Assembly (NCBI GenBank): GCA_943735955.1
Contig: OX030963.1
Location: 2,972,344-3,036,343, forward strand
Length of the DNA: 64,000 nt
DNA from: Piscicola geometra
Lineage: Eukaryota > Annelida > Clitellata > Hirudinida > Piscicolidae
Direction of reading: 5' to 3'
Numbering within the stretch: position 1 is the first letter of the stretch; every line of letters begins with the position of its first letter. This document shows, in pieces, positions 21,413 through 40,930 of this stretch. The translations under genes and the position numbers were made by a program. Below the pieces are notes generated by a model, which saw only the letters and a list, made by a program, of their open reading frames with translations, was not told the DNA's origin and did no database searches.

Positions 21413-23904
21413 ATGTATATCACGTTGTTAGTTGTGGCTTTCGTGCTATTGCATGGGCTTTTGGCGGTTGAATTGTTTTGGACTGATAGGCTCACAGGGG
21501 CCATCAACGAAGAAAGAAAAAAGCTCGGCAGAAAGCCAATCGTGAGTCTGCTTTAATTGAATCTTGCATTCTTAAACGAAAGATAAATTTTCCAAGTGTA
21601 ACTAACCTTTTGACCATCCAGGCATGGGGTGGTTATGCAATTCCTTATGATTCTATAGAGAACGTTAGAAACTGCGTGATGAAGCCTAGGACCCAAGACG
21701 TCTTTTACTCAGTAAGCAAGGAAACTGAACCGGAAGAAATTGTGAAGAGCTGGGTTAAATACCAAAAAAACAACCCTGAGCTATGCGCAGACAAGGCGGA
21801 GTTCTGCTCAGGATACCTCCAGGTCAGTCTCAACAATGCTAGTTCAAACGCTGTCAAAATGCTCTTCCATTTCATTAAAAATGATAGCGGGTCAAAAACT
21901 CAAAAACGGTTAATCGGGTATCTGAAAAAATTATTAATAGCTCATTTGAGATTAGATGCGCACCTATAAATCGTAAACCTTTTAAAAAAATCTCACAATA
22001 GAGTTACGGTAAATTGATATGAAATTGATTTTGGAATATTTTACTTCAATTATAATGATTTCATAATAATAATAATAATTATTATTATTATAGATAATAA
22101 TAGATATTATTATAGAAATTATTCACAACAAAAAATGGTTAACAAATGTTTTTTTCGATAAATTCTTTCACTTTAAATTTCTAAGCAATGAAAAATATTT
22201 AAAAAAAACATTTGGATCCTTAATTAATTTTCGATAATTTTTTATTTATTTCTAAAAACATTTGACTTTTTTTAAATTCGGGTATTCGAGTCCAAGATTC
22301 TCCGTTATTCGTGTACCAGTTGGCATTCCTAATTCGATTATAGTTTATATAATTAATTTTAAATAATTTGGGAAAAAGAAGCCGATATAATTGTTTAAAT
22401 TTACCGCTTTAAGAAGACATTTTATTTTTGCTCTAGTTATAAATTATATTTTTGAATTAATATTTTCGTGTGTTTCCTGTACATAAAACAAAGTGAGACA
22501 AACTAGTAATGAATTTATTGTTATATTTTAATATTATTTTTGCCTTCAGTGATTTTATTTAAACACTTCATGCATTCAAGGCAATAAAAGGAAGTAAGGA
22601 CTATATCCAGTGTGACTCAAAAGACTGTGAAACTGTCAATTATGAAGGAATAATTTTAGCAAGTCATCACTTGATAGCCTGTTCCATATCAGAGTGAGAG
22701 TTTTAAATTTTGGAGTTAAACTTGATTTCATTTCAAATTAGTTTTAATATAGAGTTTATAAAAACATTTATATATATTATATATTAAAATAATATAAACA
22801 GTCTCATAATTTTTTTCTAAAAACTAAATCTCAACTTTGTAAAAATACATTCGATTCTTATTTTTCTACAAAACTGATCAATTAGCGTCATTGTAAAAAA
22901 TTTGAATATTAAATTAAAAGTTATAAAAGAGCGCTTTATGCATAGTGTAAATCTTTATAATATAAATGAAAACTTTCTAAAAATTTAATCCGTGTATGTA
23001 ACATTTAGAATTTTTGAAAACATAATTATTAATAAAGGTAAACGTGATATTTTAGTTTAAAAAATTAACCTTTTGCTTTTAGTGAAACATTCTTAATTCT
23101 AGGTGGAGGGAAGAATTTATGGCTAGCAGCCTGTTTAAAGACGTCGTATGGACTGGCATTTTCCGGGATGAGATCAACCTGGAAAGGTCGAAACTTAGAA
23201 AAAATCCACTTGTGAGTCGGCCTTATTAGTAGCTCGCATTAACTTGTTGATCTTCTTATATTAAAAATGAAAGAATCATTTGTTTCAAGTGTAACTTCAA
23301 TCAATCTTACCTTTTAACATTTCAGAAATGGTATAGTTGGTCATATTTAATTACGGACAACGTTGCCAGGTGCGAAATGCTTCCGAGAACGGGGTATGTT
23401 TTCAACGCAATCACTAAGGAGCCTAATTTGAGAAGACTAGTGAAAAGCTGGGTAGAATACGAAAGAGATCACCCTGAAGAATGCAAAAACAAAAGTGAAT
23501 TCTGCTCAGGATACCTCATGGTAAGTCTTGACAATCTCATTCACTCAGCTGCCAAAACGGTATTCAAGTGTCATTAGTTTGTTATAAGAAAAGTTGAAAT
23601 TGAAATAATTAGCTTAATGCATCGATTTAAGAAGAGATAATAACTCTGCTGTAGAAGTTCGTTAACCTGAAGAGAGTTTATCTTTAAAGTATTTTTTTAA
23701 GTTTCTCATCCAAAAGATTAATTACGGCAAATTGATTTTTATAGTTAAAATAAGTTTTATTAATATTGTCTCAAAATCTATGAATTCAAGGCAATAAGTG
23801 GGGAAGGAACCAATATCAGATGTGAGTCCAGATTTTGCGAAGACGTCAAGTTCGGAGCGATGGATTTTGAATTCTTTCACCTCGTAGCCTGTGAAGTATC
23901 ATAG
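21413..23904 (+). CDS. Divergent two-domain CAP/SCP-like secreted protein, unit 2
   Basis: Exons 21413-21541, 21622-21822, 22581-22693, 23103-23211, 23326-23520 and 23791-23904 join to 286 residues with the same phases as the unit 1 copy. Signal peptide (about residues 1-19), two domains with six cysteines each, and stop TAG in the last exon are all conserved. Compared with unit 1 the coding sequence differs at 17 nucleotides. By codon these give 14 amino-acid replacements (five in exon 1, one in exon 2, two in exon 3, four in exon 4, one each in exons 5 and 6) and one purely silent change (GGG/GGA in exon 3). Intron 2 is only 758 bp because it lacks the transposon found in unit 1. Probably secreted; partner or ligand unknown. 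The CAP assignment is tentative because the family histidines are absent. Confidence 0.65.
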
Positions 23905-25364
23905 TGAGTAATTTATATTTTAATGTTCAAGTCAGATTTTTTTCCCATTTCCATTTTGAAATAAATACCTTACCTAAAATTTATTTTTTATTTCTGTATT
24001 AATTACACTGGTCAAAAACATGTAAATCGTGAATGTAAAAAAATAAAATTGTCAGTAAATATTCATTTCACTCAAAACCGTCAGCTCTTTTGAAAATGCT
24101 GAAAATTCAACTATTAAGTAATGAGCGATTTTTCTCTGATAGGATCAATCAATCAATTAAATTCAAATATTGCTTCTTCATCAATTCAAAGGCGCTCTTC
24201 TATGAAGTTTAAAATTGATCATTTAGAGTTGTAAAATCTCTTATTTTATTAATCTTGCAGATTCTGTTATGGTTTGCCCACATTTTGGAAATGATCGAGT
24301 ATTTCAAAAACTAAAAACTTTCAATCTACAATTTTTATAATTGAAATTTGTATAATAATTAAATTTTCCATTTGAAATGATGAAAAACATTTTATTTCAA
24401 TTGACATTTTTACTTGTTATTAATTATTAAATACTTTTTGGTATAGGGGGCTGTTAAAGACTTTTAATAAAATAAAATTCATAATGACTTGAAGTTTTTT
24501 CATAAAAAAAGCATAGTACTCATCGAAGTAATTCCTTTTAACTACCAATCCTTAAAGTCACTGACCATTTTTTTATTCTGTTAAAATTAATTGCATTTGA
24601 AATTAAAGCACGTTACAGATAATAAAACATTCACATTGAAGTTAAAATTAAAACTGGGATCTAAAACTTAAAATTTAAGTTTCAAAAACTTTCTCAAGTT
24701 TTTGACCCTCTAAATGCCCATTAATTAAAAAAATATTTTGTTAACAGAAGATGATTGAAATGTAATTTTGACTCGAGCTCACAAACTATGTTCACAAAAA
24801 TTAGAGTTAGAAGCTGATGAAACACGAAACAGTGAGTTGGAATATCAACCAGAGTATCAAGAAACTTTTTTTGAAAAAAGTTAACTACTTGTACAATCTG
24901 TCACATACAAGAATGGCTGGACGTGGGCTTGCGTTGGTTCAGGACTTCAACTCGAGTTTGAACTGAGTTCGGAATGGAGATAGGAAGTGAATCTTTTCAA
25001 ATTATTCGAAGTCCATATAAATCTAATTAAGTCGTCAACATTGAAGCCGAAATACGACTTACTCCAAAAATCATGAAAGATAAGACTCAGATGACTATTG
25101 AATATTGATTTTTAAAAAATGATTTATGCCTTGAATGAAGTTTCCAATAAAAAGTATTCACATCTTTTATTAGTTGTGTTACTCGTGATCGCGTTTGAAA
25201 ATTTTGACATAAATGTCCAAAATATATTTTTTGAAGTTTTACACAAGCTCTAAGTATTTGTCTTTCATCATAGTTTTACATTTAGTCTTTGTATAACTAG
25301 GTCACGTAATAAGGGACTGTTCTTCACCATTCTGATACTTTTCAAAAAAGATCCGTTGCTATTC
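23905..25364. other. Intergenic region between CAP-like and decarboxylase genes (unit 2)
   Basis: Near-identical to 9049-10505; convergent gene ends. Contains the same short ATCAATCAAT retroposon tail at about 24145-24205 and no coding frame. Confidence 0.6.
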
Positions 25365-28034
25365 TTAATCATCGCCATTGACGAGCTTGACGGCCTTCTG
25401 TTCCTTGAGTCTGCGATGGACTTTTCTGATGATGAGCCAGTCGTTCTCGATGTCGTCTTGCTGGCAGAGCTGAGAGCAGATGACGAAGCGGATGTAGAAG
25501 ACGTCGTCTGACTGCGCAGGCGTCATGTACAGTCTGCCGTCCCTCCGGATGCCCTCACACAACTCGCGTGTCTCAGCATTGCCTGCCTGCGTTGCAGAGA
25601 AAAAAATAATTATTTATTTCATTGTTTTTATTATTACTCAAGCCATTGAAGCGCTCTAGAAGTGGTTTGACAGATCGACCAGAACCTTGAGTCTGAAGCA
25701 CACCAGTCCCATCAGAACCTCGTTGACCACCTCGAAGTCAGCGTCTGCCCGCACCAACGTCTCAAACAACTTGGCCAGTCTGATGTCCTTAAGTCAGAGA
25801 TCAGGATATAAAACTGAATAAAACTGCCAAGCATTATTAGATGTTGAAAACAATAATGATTCAAAACCGGCAAACCTTTCTGATGTACTCTTGCAGTCCT
25901 TCCACACCAACCATCTTCATCACGAACCACAGTTTCAACGAACGGAATCTCCTACTAAGAGGAATCGCCAAATGCTGAGTTGAACGAAGATAAGTTAATA
26001 GCGTCAAGGAATTTTTTTGTTATTCTAGCGATTAAAGTAAAATAATCTCATTTGAAAGAATTAATCAATAAATGTCTCCAACTCGAAAGTCTGAGACGAC
26101 GTCTTGCTGGCTGTACTGCAGGAAGACTGGGTCCACCTTGAACGTTTCAGCCATGTAGCTCGTGTCCTTGAACCTTGTTTCAAATGGAGAAAGAATAATT
26201 TTTCCCTCTTTTAAAATTTTTAAAAAAAGTTTGAGAAACATCGCATGTTTGATCGAAGAACAACAAACCATAGAGCTGAGCAGTCATCGTTAACTAGCAG
26301 CCATTTGTGAGGACTCATGTTGAACGAGTCCACGTGCTGTGTGGTACGAAGAAATCAGTGGTCTTGAAGCTTGTTGCAAATTGTATTGTATTGCATCAGT
26401 TAGACTCCTCACTCACTCGCAACTACCTCGATCCCTTGCATCAGGTATCGCATCTCCGGACACACAAAAGCAGAGCCTGCGTATGCAGCGTCGACGTGAA
26501 TCCACAAGTCGTACTCTTGACCTGTTCAAGCGAGAAGATTCCTTTACTGAAAGTACTTAATCGCTGAATGAGGTTATGGAAGGTGACACTAACAAACAAC
26601 AGCAATCAAGTCGAGCCGGTCGAAGGAACAAAGTGTCGTCGTGCCAAGACAGGCCACGCACTTTTGGTATAAGAAAACATTTTGTCTTCAAAAATATTTA
26701 TCACATAACAGTACTTTGAATAAAAAAAGTATCAAGGGTGAGAAGGAAGGGACCATGATGGGGGTGAGTCCTTGAGCGATGTCTTGCTCAATGTGCCGCC
26801 TAAGCGACTCGATGCACATGCTGCCTTTCCCGTCCACTTCCACCTTTCTGCTCTGTATCAGCAAAATCATTGCAGCTCGTTCCACAGAACAATGTGACTG
26901 CAAGAAAAATAATTTTATTTTACTTATAACAAACTTCAAAAGTAAATGTCAAATAATCTAGTTGTGAGACCAAAATGAGAACCTCTTTGGAGAAGTATAC
27001 AACCATCTTGTCGGAGTGGCTGACGTTTTTCAGTTTTATAGCTTTGCTCCTTGCCGAAAGAAAAGCCACCAAGGTCGATTCACTCGCTGATCCCTTCGCA
27101 AGTAAATTATCGCAATTTAATTAAATGCTTTCAAATAGACTTTTAAAATGTCAGACGCCATTCGACCAACAACCTGGATAACTCCTGCGCTCTTGGGACC
27201 TTCGTAAAAGCATTCAGGCAGACACATCAGCTGAGCTAACCACTTCATTGTGATCTTTTCAAGCTCCGTGCAGGAAGGACATGCGTCCTCAAAGGAAAGA
27301 TGGTTTATTAATTTGAAAAAATTTGTAGTTTTTATAGCTTGCTGAGCACGCAACTGAAACGCTTGGTTTGGGATAATAAATTAATTTTCTGAATGCTACT
27401 CAGTTGAAAATGTTTACAAAATGAGTTGATTGAATGCTAAAAATCTAGTTTGGTACCCAAGAAAGTCCGACAATTCCCAGGGCGTTTGATACGAGGTCAG
27501 CGAGAAGGGCTGGGTAGGAAATGCTTGCCGGGTAGTAAGCATGGAAGTGGACACTCTGCCAGTGAGTCAACTGTGTTGGAGTTCGTGCAACTTTGAAAAA
27601 TGCATGATTCCCTCGAATAACTTTGCAAAAATTCATCTGAGAGTGCTGGATGCTAATTGCTGTAAGCGATAAAGTTATTTGCTTGTTTGTTTCTCCAGTG
27701 GGATTGAATCAAAAAAGTCAGTTTTATCAGTTAGTGCAGTGACAAATTAGATGCAAAAACGTCGAGTAAAACAACTTCAAAATATCGTAATATTATTTGA
27801 AAGTGGTCAACTCACTCCAGGCATGATGAAGTCATCCAGGTCTTTCATTACGTCTTCCAGCTTTTCGGCTTTTCGTGGAGCTTCCTTCGGCAGCAGCTTT
27901 GCCAGGTAACCCGGCTGCACCTTCGAAACGGCTCTTTGTGTTTTCAGTCCCTCCCAGTAGCGAGCCATGTGATCGAGAACAACCGCCCCTTGTCGCCGAA
28001 GCTGCTCTGCGTCTAACGCATTGAAAGTCGCCAT
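25365..28034 (-). CDS. Aromatic L-amino-acid decarboxylase (group II PLP decarboxylase), intact
   Basis: Twelve exons on the minus strand: 27816-28034, 27457-27570, 27174-27287, 26983-27093, 26754-26897, 26594-26660, 26427-26521, 26269-26336, 26083-26173, 25876-25974, 25686-25787 and 25365-25586. All phases agree and give 481 residues, the length of animal DOPA decarboxylase. Landmarks: PGYL and MPG near the N-terminus; [19 protein letters not shown] with the PLP-stacking His at about 188; [16 protein letters not shown] with the PLP Asp at about 267; SPHKW with the Schiff-base Lys at about 299; [11 protein letters not shown] and [10 protein letters not shown]. The fold decarboxylates aromatic amino acids to amines in the cytosol. 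Motifs do not let me separate DOPA/5-HTP, tyrosine or histidine preference. Introns are 72-245 nt. This is the only working copy in the window. Confidence 0.93.
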
Positions 28035-28167
28035 TTCAAAAATGAATTTCCATTTCTCATGAAGCGATGTAGGTTTTATATGAAAGTGACAAAATCGATT
28101 TTTAGTGAAAATGCCACTTCAATCGTTACGTTGATAACGGCATATGTAACTTATTGATCCATTTATC

Positions 28168-30202
28168 CAGTGGCGCAACCAGGGGGGGGGCTGGGGGGGG
28201 GGCTCAAGCCCCCCCCAGACCTTTTCAAAGGGTCTCACAGTTTTTCGAAAATCGATGAGTTTTTTTGGTGGTGGGGGGGAGGGGGTAATGAATTTTTCAA
28301 TATGCCATAGAACAATGATATTTTCTCTGGATGGCCATCGGGTCTTTATCTCACGAAACATTTCATATATCAACACAGAACATAGAGATCACACCAAAAT
28401 AACACTAACATGTCACAAATTCTGAGAATAAATAGAGCACCACTAGACCTTAACTACACTTTTAAATCTTTACACTTTTTATATGTAAATTTTTTAAGCC
28501 ATGACACAGTATATAAAGAACAAATCAGATAGACAAAATAACTCTCGAGCTTTCAGAATTATCTAACCTTCATGGAAAGAATGCTGAAACTGTGTAAAGA
28601 CAGCTCAAAATCACATCAACACATGAAGTTTACGTGCGGATCAGTCTGATCTCATTGCATGTATCGAACTGCAAGAATTCTTTTGAGCAACAAGCCTTCA
28701 GCCTGAGTTGCATTATATGCTCGATGTTGTTCTGAGTCTGCCAGTTACTTCATCAGATGCAGAAAGAGCATTTTCTAAACTTCGGCTTATTAAATTCATC
28801 TTAGGACGTCTGTTTCTGCTCGTCGTTTGCAAAGCTTGTTTGAGAATATCTGCTACCAAAACCGCTACTGCACTTCTTCCAGTAATTGAAATGGTGAAAA
28901 GATTTTCACAAACTGATCGAAAATTATTTTGTAACTGAGAACACATCAAAATTTAGTTGAAACTAAATATTTGGAAAAAAATTATAGACTGTTTAGGATC
29001 TCATATCAAACTTATTTTTCTACTTTTTACCTTAGTTTAAAAATGATGACGTACTTTAAGAATACTATGCAACTTAGTTTGTAGTTTTTCTTTTGTATCA
29101 ATAATAAACTATCTAAATTTCTTATCAATTATAATTGCTAGTTTTTATTTAGCCCATTGACCGCCGCTCCTCGAGAAAAAAAGTTAAAATGAATTTTACA
29201 TTTAGACTTGCATTATATGCTTATAAGAATAACTCAAACAAAATTGAAAACAATTATTTCATAAGTTTTAATGGGGCAAAATGTTGCGAAAACGCAACGT
29301 GAGCGGGAAGTGTGACATACTTATGTACAGTAAGAAATCAAAAATAAATTGATTCAAACCACATTTGTTAAACATAAATAAATTTCAATTGCGAATAGTT
29401 CGATAAATTCAGACTTCTAATTATTTTATTTGTTATAATATTAATAATAATTATTTTAATTACAACAAAGCAAATTATTTAACGTGAATTACAACAGCAC
29501 TCATAAACTGTCGTGCTGTTTCAAAGACAACACTGTGATCGAATGTTATCTTTATTTTAATTTTATATTCAACCTATGAAAAACTATATTCTTTTCAATA
29601 AAAGCTTCAAGTGTGAAGCATTTGCTGTTTGAAATTTTTATCGAAATATAAAAATCAACATTCATCTAAAAAATTCAACTTTTAATTTTAATTTTATAAA
29701 TTTCATAATACATTAACATTAAAATAATAATTTTATTATTATTATTATAATGACTAGACTTATTAAAAATCATATGAAATCATATTATGTCAATGTTGCG
29801 AAAACGCACCATTGATTTTTAAAAGCATTGAAAACGTTTTGCAAGTTATTTTGAATATGAAAAAAATTAATTCAAGTATTAACTGTCTTTTCACACTGAA
29901 ATAAGGACTAAATTTGTATAAATATACTAAAAATCGAACGAAAAAATTGAACAATTATCTAAGCAAAGAAAGATTGTTTTGAGAAATTTTAAATGTGAAC
30001 AGACTATAAATAATAAAATCAAAAAAGTTGAAATTTAACTTATAAAATTAAAATTTAACATTTATTGTACAAAATATGCGAAAAAACTCGGTATAAAAAC
30101 AGCAAAAAAATATAAAAATTGGAGTTGCAAATCGCAACAGTTGCGGTAAATGGATTAAACAATTATTTTTTTTTACTAAAGTTTTTGCTGGTTGCGCCCC
30201 TG
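28168..30202 (+). mobile_element. hAT family B element with 8-bp target duplication (unit 2 only)
   Basis: Ends CAGTGGCGCAACCAG and the complement of CAGGGGCGCAACCAG, flanked by CATTTATC at 28160-28167 and 30203-30210. Unit 1 shows the uninterrupted target at about 10965. The left end continues into a G-run/C-run hairpin (28182-28216). The only coding remnant is the C-terminal dimerisation piece at 28708-28938; the rest is AT-rich and lacks a transposase frame. TTGCGAAAACGCA occurs twice (about 29283 and 29795). It lies about 130 bp upstream of the decarboxylase start codon, so it may affect the promoter. Confidence 0.9.
28708..28938 (+). pseudogene. hAT transposase C-terminal fragment
   Basis: 76 codons, with LDVVLSLPVTSSDAERAFSK followed by LRLIK, the hATC signature (LSLPVSxAxxERxFSxLKLIK). 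Isolated from any catalytic domain. Confidence 0.85.
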
Positions 30203-30966
30203 CATTTATCTATCAAGGTTAAGTCAACAGAGAAGCCAAAACAAAGTGTAAGCAAGTCCCTGCTAATGCAGGAAACTGTCTCAAAGGTTGGAGCAAGCCA
30301 TCCTTAGTCTCATCGGGAGCGTAGATGGCAAGGGCTGAGATAAGGTCGGAATAAGGTTTAGAAAGGGTGGTTATGGATATGAGTTTAGAGTTGATTTTTT
30401 AGATAAATGAGACGCACTTATCCTTTAATAAAAAAAGGTCCGTTTCTTATACACGGGAAAATACGAAATATTGAATAAATATAAATATTTTCTTGAAACT
30501 GTGTGACGTCAATCAAGACGTTCAACTGACTAAATTCATTGATCAATTAATGAACGTCATTCTTCCAAATTTTGATGAATAACTTTATTGATTAAAGTTA
30601 TGAGGCACGATGACAACCTTTCAGATCTTAATCGAAGTGTCAGCAGGTAAACAGTGCCTTCCCTCGATGAAAGCTCAATCGAACTATGTGTCAAACTGAT
30701 GATTTAGATAAGATTTTTTTTCAAATAAAGATATTTCTTCAGATAATAATTTTTTCAAAAGACGAATTGATTGATTAATGTTGCTTGTTGCAACAACATC
30801 GAAGGTTTCAAAAATGTCTCTTCTATACGGCCTCTCTATCACTTGAGAGGAAATAGATTTTCACCTATATAACAAAACAAGACAAAAAATAGGAGTGTGA
30901 AAAAGTTCATGGGACTGATGGACGTCACTGACACCAACTACTTCCACAACTGCTAATGCAAAGTCA
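30203..30966. other. Non-coding flank (unit 2)
   Basis: Matches 10980-11699; no gene seen. Confidence 0.6.
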
Positions 30967-31570
<604 letters not shown>

Positions 31571-32578
31571 CAGGGGTGGCGATTTGCGAAAATCTTGGTG
31601 GGTTCCTTCCCAGGGTTGGAATCAAAGAATCGGTATCGGCCAATACAGTACAAGCGATACTATTTAGTATTGTTTGCTGTAGTGCAAATTATTTTTGTCT
31701 CAACTATTAATATTTGTATCACCAAACGTTATAAAAAAGTTTGAGACTCAATAAAAATACTTTTCTATAGCACTATGAGCGATTTGAAGAAAAACAAAAG
31801 CGATTTTAGTACTTTTTATTATTTGTCATTTATATAAATTCATTTACAACTAGCTATCAACCCATCAAATAAATTTTATAGCATCTTGTTTTCCATTCAT
31901 TTCTGAGTCAAATATTTTCGAAACAATTCCAAATAGATTTAAATTTGCCAAAGTTATAAACAAATATACAATGGGAAATTTTTTTGCCTCAGTGTATATT
32001 TAGATAACATAAAATACCCTCTCTGCCTGTTCTCCTGTCTTCTCCCCACAGCTCGTTTACTTCAATTTCCAAAAAGACCTCTTCGAATATCTGATCGACT
32101 AACAAATTCTTCTGCTAGCCTTTTTAAATCCAGACTGCCAAGTATATCCTGATTTGCATGACAAACGGCCAGTGAATTCAAGCGAGGCTGTGTCATAGTT
32201 GCAAAGACGATTAGGCTCGTATCAAAATTAGAGTTGAGAAATGTGTATTTTTTAAAGAGTCAGAGGGTTCTTGTAAAGGTGGACCCAGGACCCCCTCTGT
32301 TTTTGAATTTGATAAAAGAGTGCTTTAGAAATTTATTTGATTGATTGATTGATTCCCGCCATAGAAATATAAAAAACTAGGTGGGAGTATTTAAGCAAGC
32401 AAAGAATATTTTTGTTTTAGACAGCTATCACTATAACTACACACACTCACAATGTAATACTGTATAAACATTTACTTTTATGCCATGGTTGACGATTATG
32501 CTCATATCAAAATAGAAACTTTTAAGTACAATAATGGAAAAAAAGTGGGGGGTCCTGGGGTCAGGATCACCGCTTATG
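31571..32578 (-). mobile_element. Degraded hAT family C element, unit 2
   Basis: Counterpart of 12192-13198, with the same CAGGGGTGGCGAT end at the AGT array and the same minus-strand C-terminal remnant (about 32067-32213). Confidence 0.65.
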
Positions 32579-33384
32579 AGCCAGGCCAAGCTGCAGTGCC
32601 GTCAAGAATAAAAACAAATGATGGTTATTTAGACCTATTATGTTAGTTTTATAACGTAAAAATTATAATACAATTTGTATACTATTAAATTCTACGAATG
32701 CTTTTATTTGTGCAGTTGTGGAGAATAAGAATGTTGTAAAAAACATATTTCTAACATTATCGAGGAATTAATAATAATGAATGAGGAAAAAAATTCAAAA
32801 AAGGATGAATTGTACAAATATTCACAATTACTTCCCACCAAAATTGAAGATTAAAATGATGTTTAATTTATTGGAGTAAAACGAAATTTTTTCCAAAACT
32901 ACAAGAAGTAGCCAACATTTTGTTTAGTATACCTGCAAGTTCTATTCCCTGTGAACGCAATTTTTCAACATGTGGTCGTTTAACTTCAGACCCAAGATTA
33001 TCTAACATGAAAGCTAAAACTCTTGACGGTTTAATCCGTGTGAAAAGCAATAAAGACTCGATTGAATTACTCAAAAACAATGACTAACTTCAATTTTTTC
33101 ATTTCAATAAATATTTCAAATTTAAATCGTGTTTTTCATTTTAAAAAATGTTTTCTGACTTTCAAATCATAAATTTTAAGAAATGTTAGGATTAGCAAGT
33201 TTGGAACCGGTGAAAACGGCAGCAAAAATAACTAAATTAACAAAAAATGTTTATTTGGGAATGGGTCGGGACTGGGTCAAAAGGTTTCGGGAACGGGTTG
33301 GGACCGGAAATCGAGTTGCGGGACGGGACGAGACGGGAATCAAAATTCTGACGGGAAGGAAAAATCGTCCATGTCCGACCTCTA
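32579..33384 (+). mobile_element. 5'-truncated hAT family A relic, unit 2
   Basis: Counterpart of 13199-14010; right end TCCGACCTCTA is less altered than in unit 1. Frameshifted dimerisation exon at about 32850-33085. Confidence 0.8.
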
Positions 33385-33741
33385 CGGAGATGTGATTGAT
33401 TTGGCTGCATTTTGAAACTGGCAGGTTTGATCTTCCAATTTGATTTGATTAAAATTATAATAACAAAATTGTTAATTTTTTTTCGTGTCATTGAATCAGC
33501 CAGCTATAGTCATTATTTCCAATTTTTAGTACAAAGCGTAGTTGAAAAACTTCAAAAAAATGTATTATTAGTTTCAACTCATTGTCTAAACAAAATCGAT
33601 ATGCAAACAATTCACAAACTTGGAAAAAAATATATGAAAAATTACAAGAATCAATATATTTATATAGTTGTTATGTGTCTTTAAAAATGGTCTAATTCAA
33701 AGATGAATAAATGCATTAGACAGTCAAATTCACTTTTTCAA

Positions 33742-39503
<5,762 letters not shown>

Positions 39504-40244
39504 CTGTTTTTCTGTTATAAAATATTGAAGAACACATTTTTTCAACCAAATATTTTTAATCCATGCTTTTTGGCATTGTGTACAACATAAAAATATTGTT
39601 AACAATTACAGTTTAATGAATTCAAAATTTAATTTAGTTTAATGTGTATTTTTTGGTTTTAATTGTAACAAAATACAATCTTAAAACTATCAGGTAAAAA
39701 AGTAAATGTAACCACAGTTAGTTCAGTTTTCGCAATTTGAGTTTTGAAGCAGAAAAATATGATAAAATACATCATCACTGCTAGTTTCAAACTAGTCATC
39801 TTCCTGACTAAATCACCGAAATAAGATTTCAAGTCAAAGTTTAAAAATGTTCAACTGTATTTTGAAAACGTCATTTCAAAAAATGATGAAACATAGAAGT
39901 AAGAATGTTTACAACGTAAATTCATAACTTGAAATAAATAAATTTATGAGCTGATATTAGTTGATATTGTTTTTTTTCTAAAATTTATAATAATTTAATT
40001 TACTTTCACCACATTCACTCATTTTCTTAGTTAAAGTTCATGTTTATAAGATGCCTCATGTTGTGAACCTCACTCATTATATTTTGCAGTTATTTTACAG
40101 TTTGACTTGTATAAAATATTAGATATTTAGCTATTTTATTAGGCTATTCTCATTCAAGAAGCGTGAATCATGTGTGATCACTTAGAAAAGAAAAAAGAAT
40201 TGAAGAGCTTTAACATAAGATGAAGAGATACCAATAGAGCATAC
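39504..40244. other. MMP intron / 5' region
   Basis: AT-rich; no further exon recognised. Confidence 0.4.
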
Positions 40245-40395
40245 TTAGTCTCTATGAAATGCGTGGGAAGAGCATCGGTGAGAAATCCACCCAAGAAGAC
40301 CACAAAGTATACTTTAGTGGCGTGGTGATGCACACAAACCAGGCGTGGGGACCATACGGTATGGTTTCTTAAAGATGAAAAACGCGAACTGTGTT
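40245..40395 (-). CDS. Possible upstream exon of the MMP gene (hydrophobic leader)
   Basis: The minus strand reads VYFVVFLGGFLTDALPTHF, a signal-peptide-like run, then a GTATGC donor at 40244. Its phase (two bases over) fits the acceptor chosen for exon 39503. No in-frame ATG is visible, so either the start is in another exon or the leader is different. Tentative. Confidence 0.3.
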
Positions 40396-40795
40396 ATAAG
40401 ATGCCAACCAGTTTTCAGTCAAATAATCAGTATTCGCCTGAAGACAAACACATTTAACATCACGATTTACACGTCTATGCTCTAACAATAGATTAAAGAT
40501 ATAAATAAAGTAATGAAAGTATGGAAAGTTTCTGTGAGAAATTTTTACAGTTATTTTTCTTACATGATTTGATTTAAATTTTAGTATAACCAATCTTAAC
40601 TATTAAAAAATACAGTAAAAAACTATTTCACTAAATACGATCTGAAATTTCAACAAAAATAGAGGTTTCTTTTAGAAATCTTACCCTTACCCTAACGCTT
40701 TAACAATTTTGTTGCCCTCAAAAATCAAACTTGCTCTATTTGCATTTCAAAATCCTATTCCAATTTATTATATATCTACATAGAAGTTTCCCACT

Positions 40796-40930
40796 TACCC
40801 CAAAGTTCTTTGATTGCATTTATTTCGTCTAGGCGATAGCGTCATATTTCTCATGCATTACGCTGCCTGGCACACTTGAGTGACCCGTGCAGTGGGTTAT
40901 GGCATCAATCTCACAGCTTTCCACTGGTGG
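40796..40930 (-). pseudogene. Relic of a second matrix metalloproteinase catalytic exon
   Basis: The minus strand has HSSVPGSVMHEKYD, then after a one-base frameshift YRLDEINAIKELWG and a GTAAGT donor. These are the Met-turn and the final helix of an MMP catalytic domain, in the right order and spacing. The zinc motif is ruined: CEIDAITHCTGHS stands where HExxHxxGxxH should be. It is a different paralogue from the intact gene (ELWG versus ALYG), about 0.5 kb upstream of it, so MMPs were tandemly arranged here. Confidence 0.65.

Noticed and set aside
25712..25930. Reading frame overlapping decarboxylase exons 10-11
   Set aside because: Shadow of the true exons in another frame.
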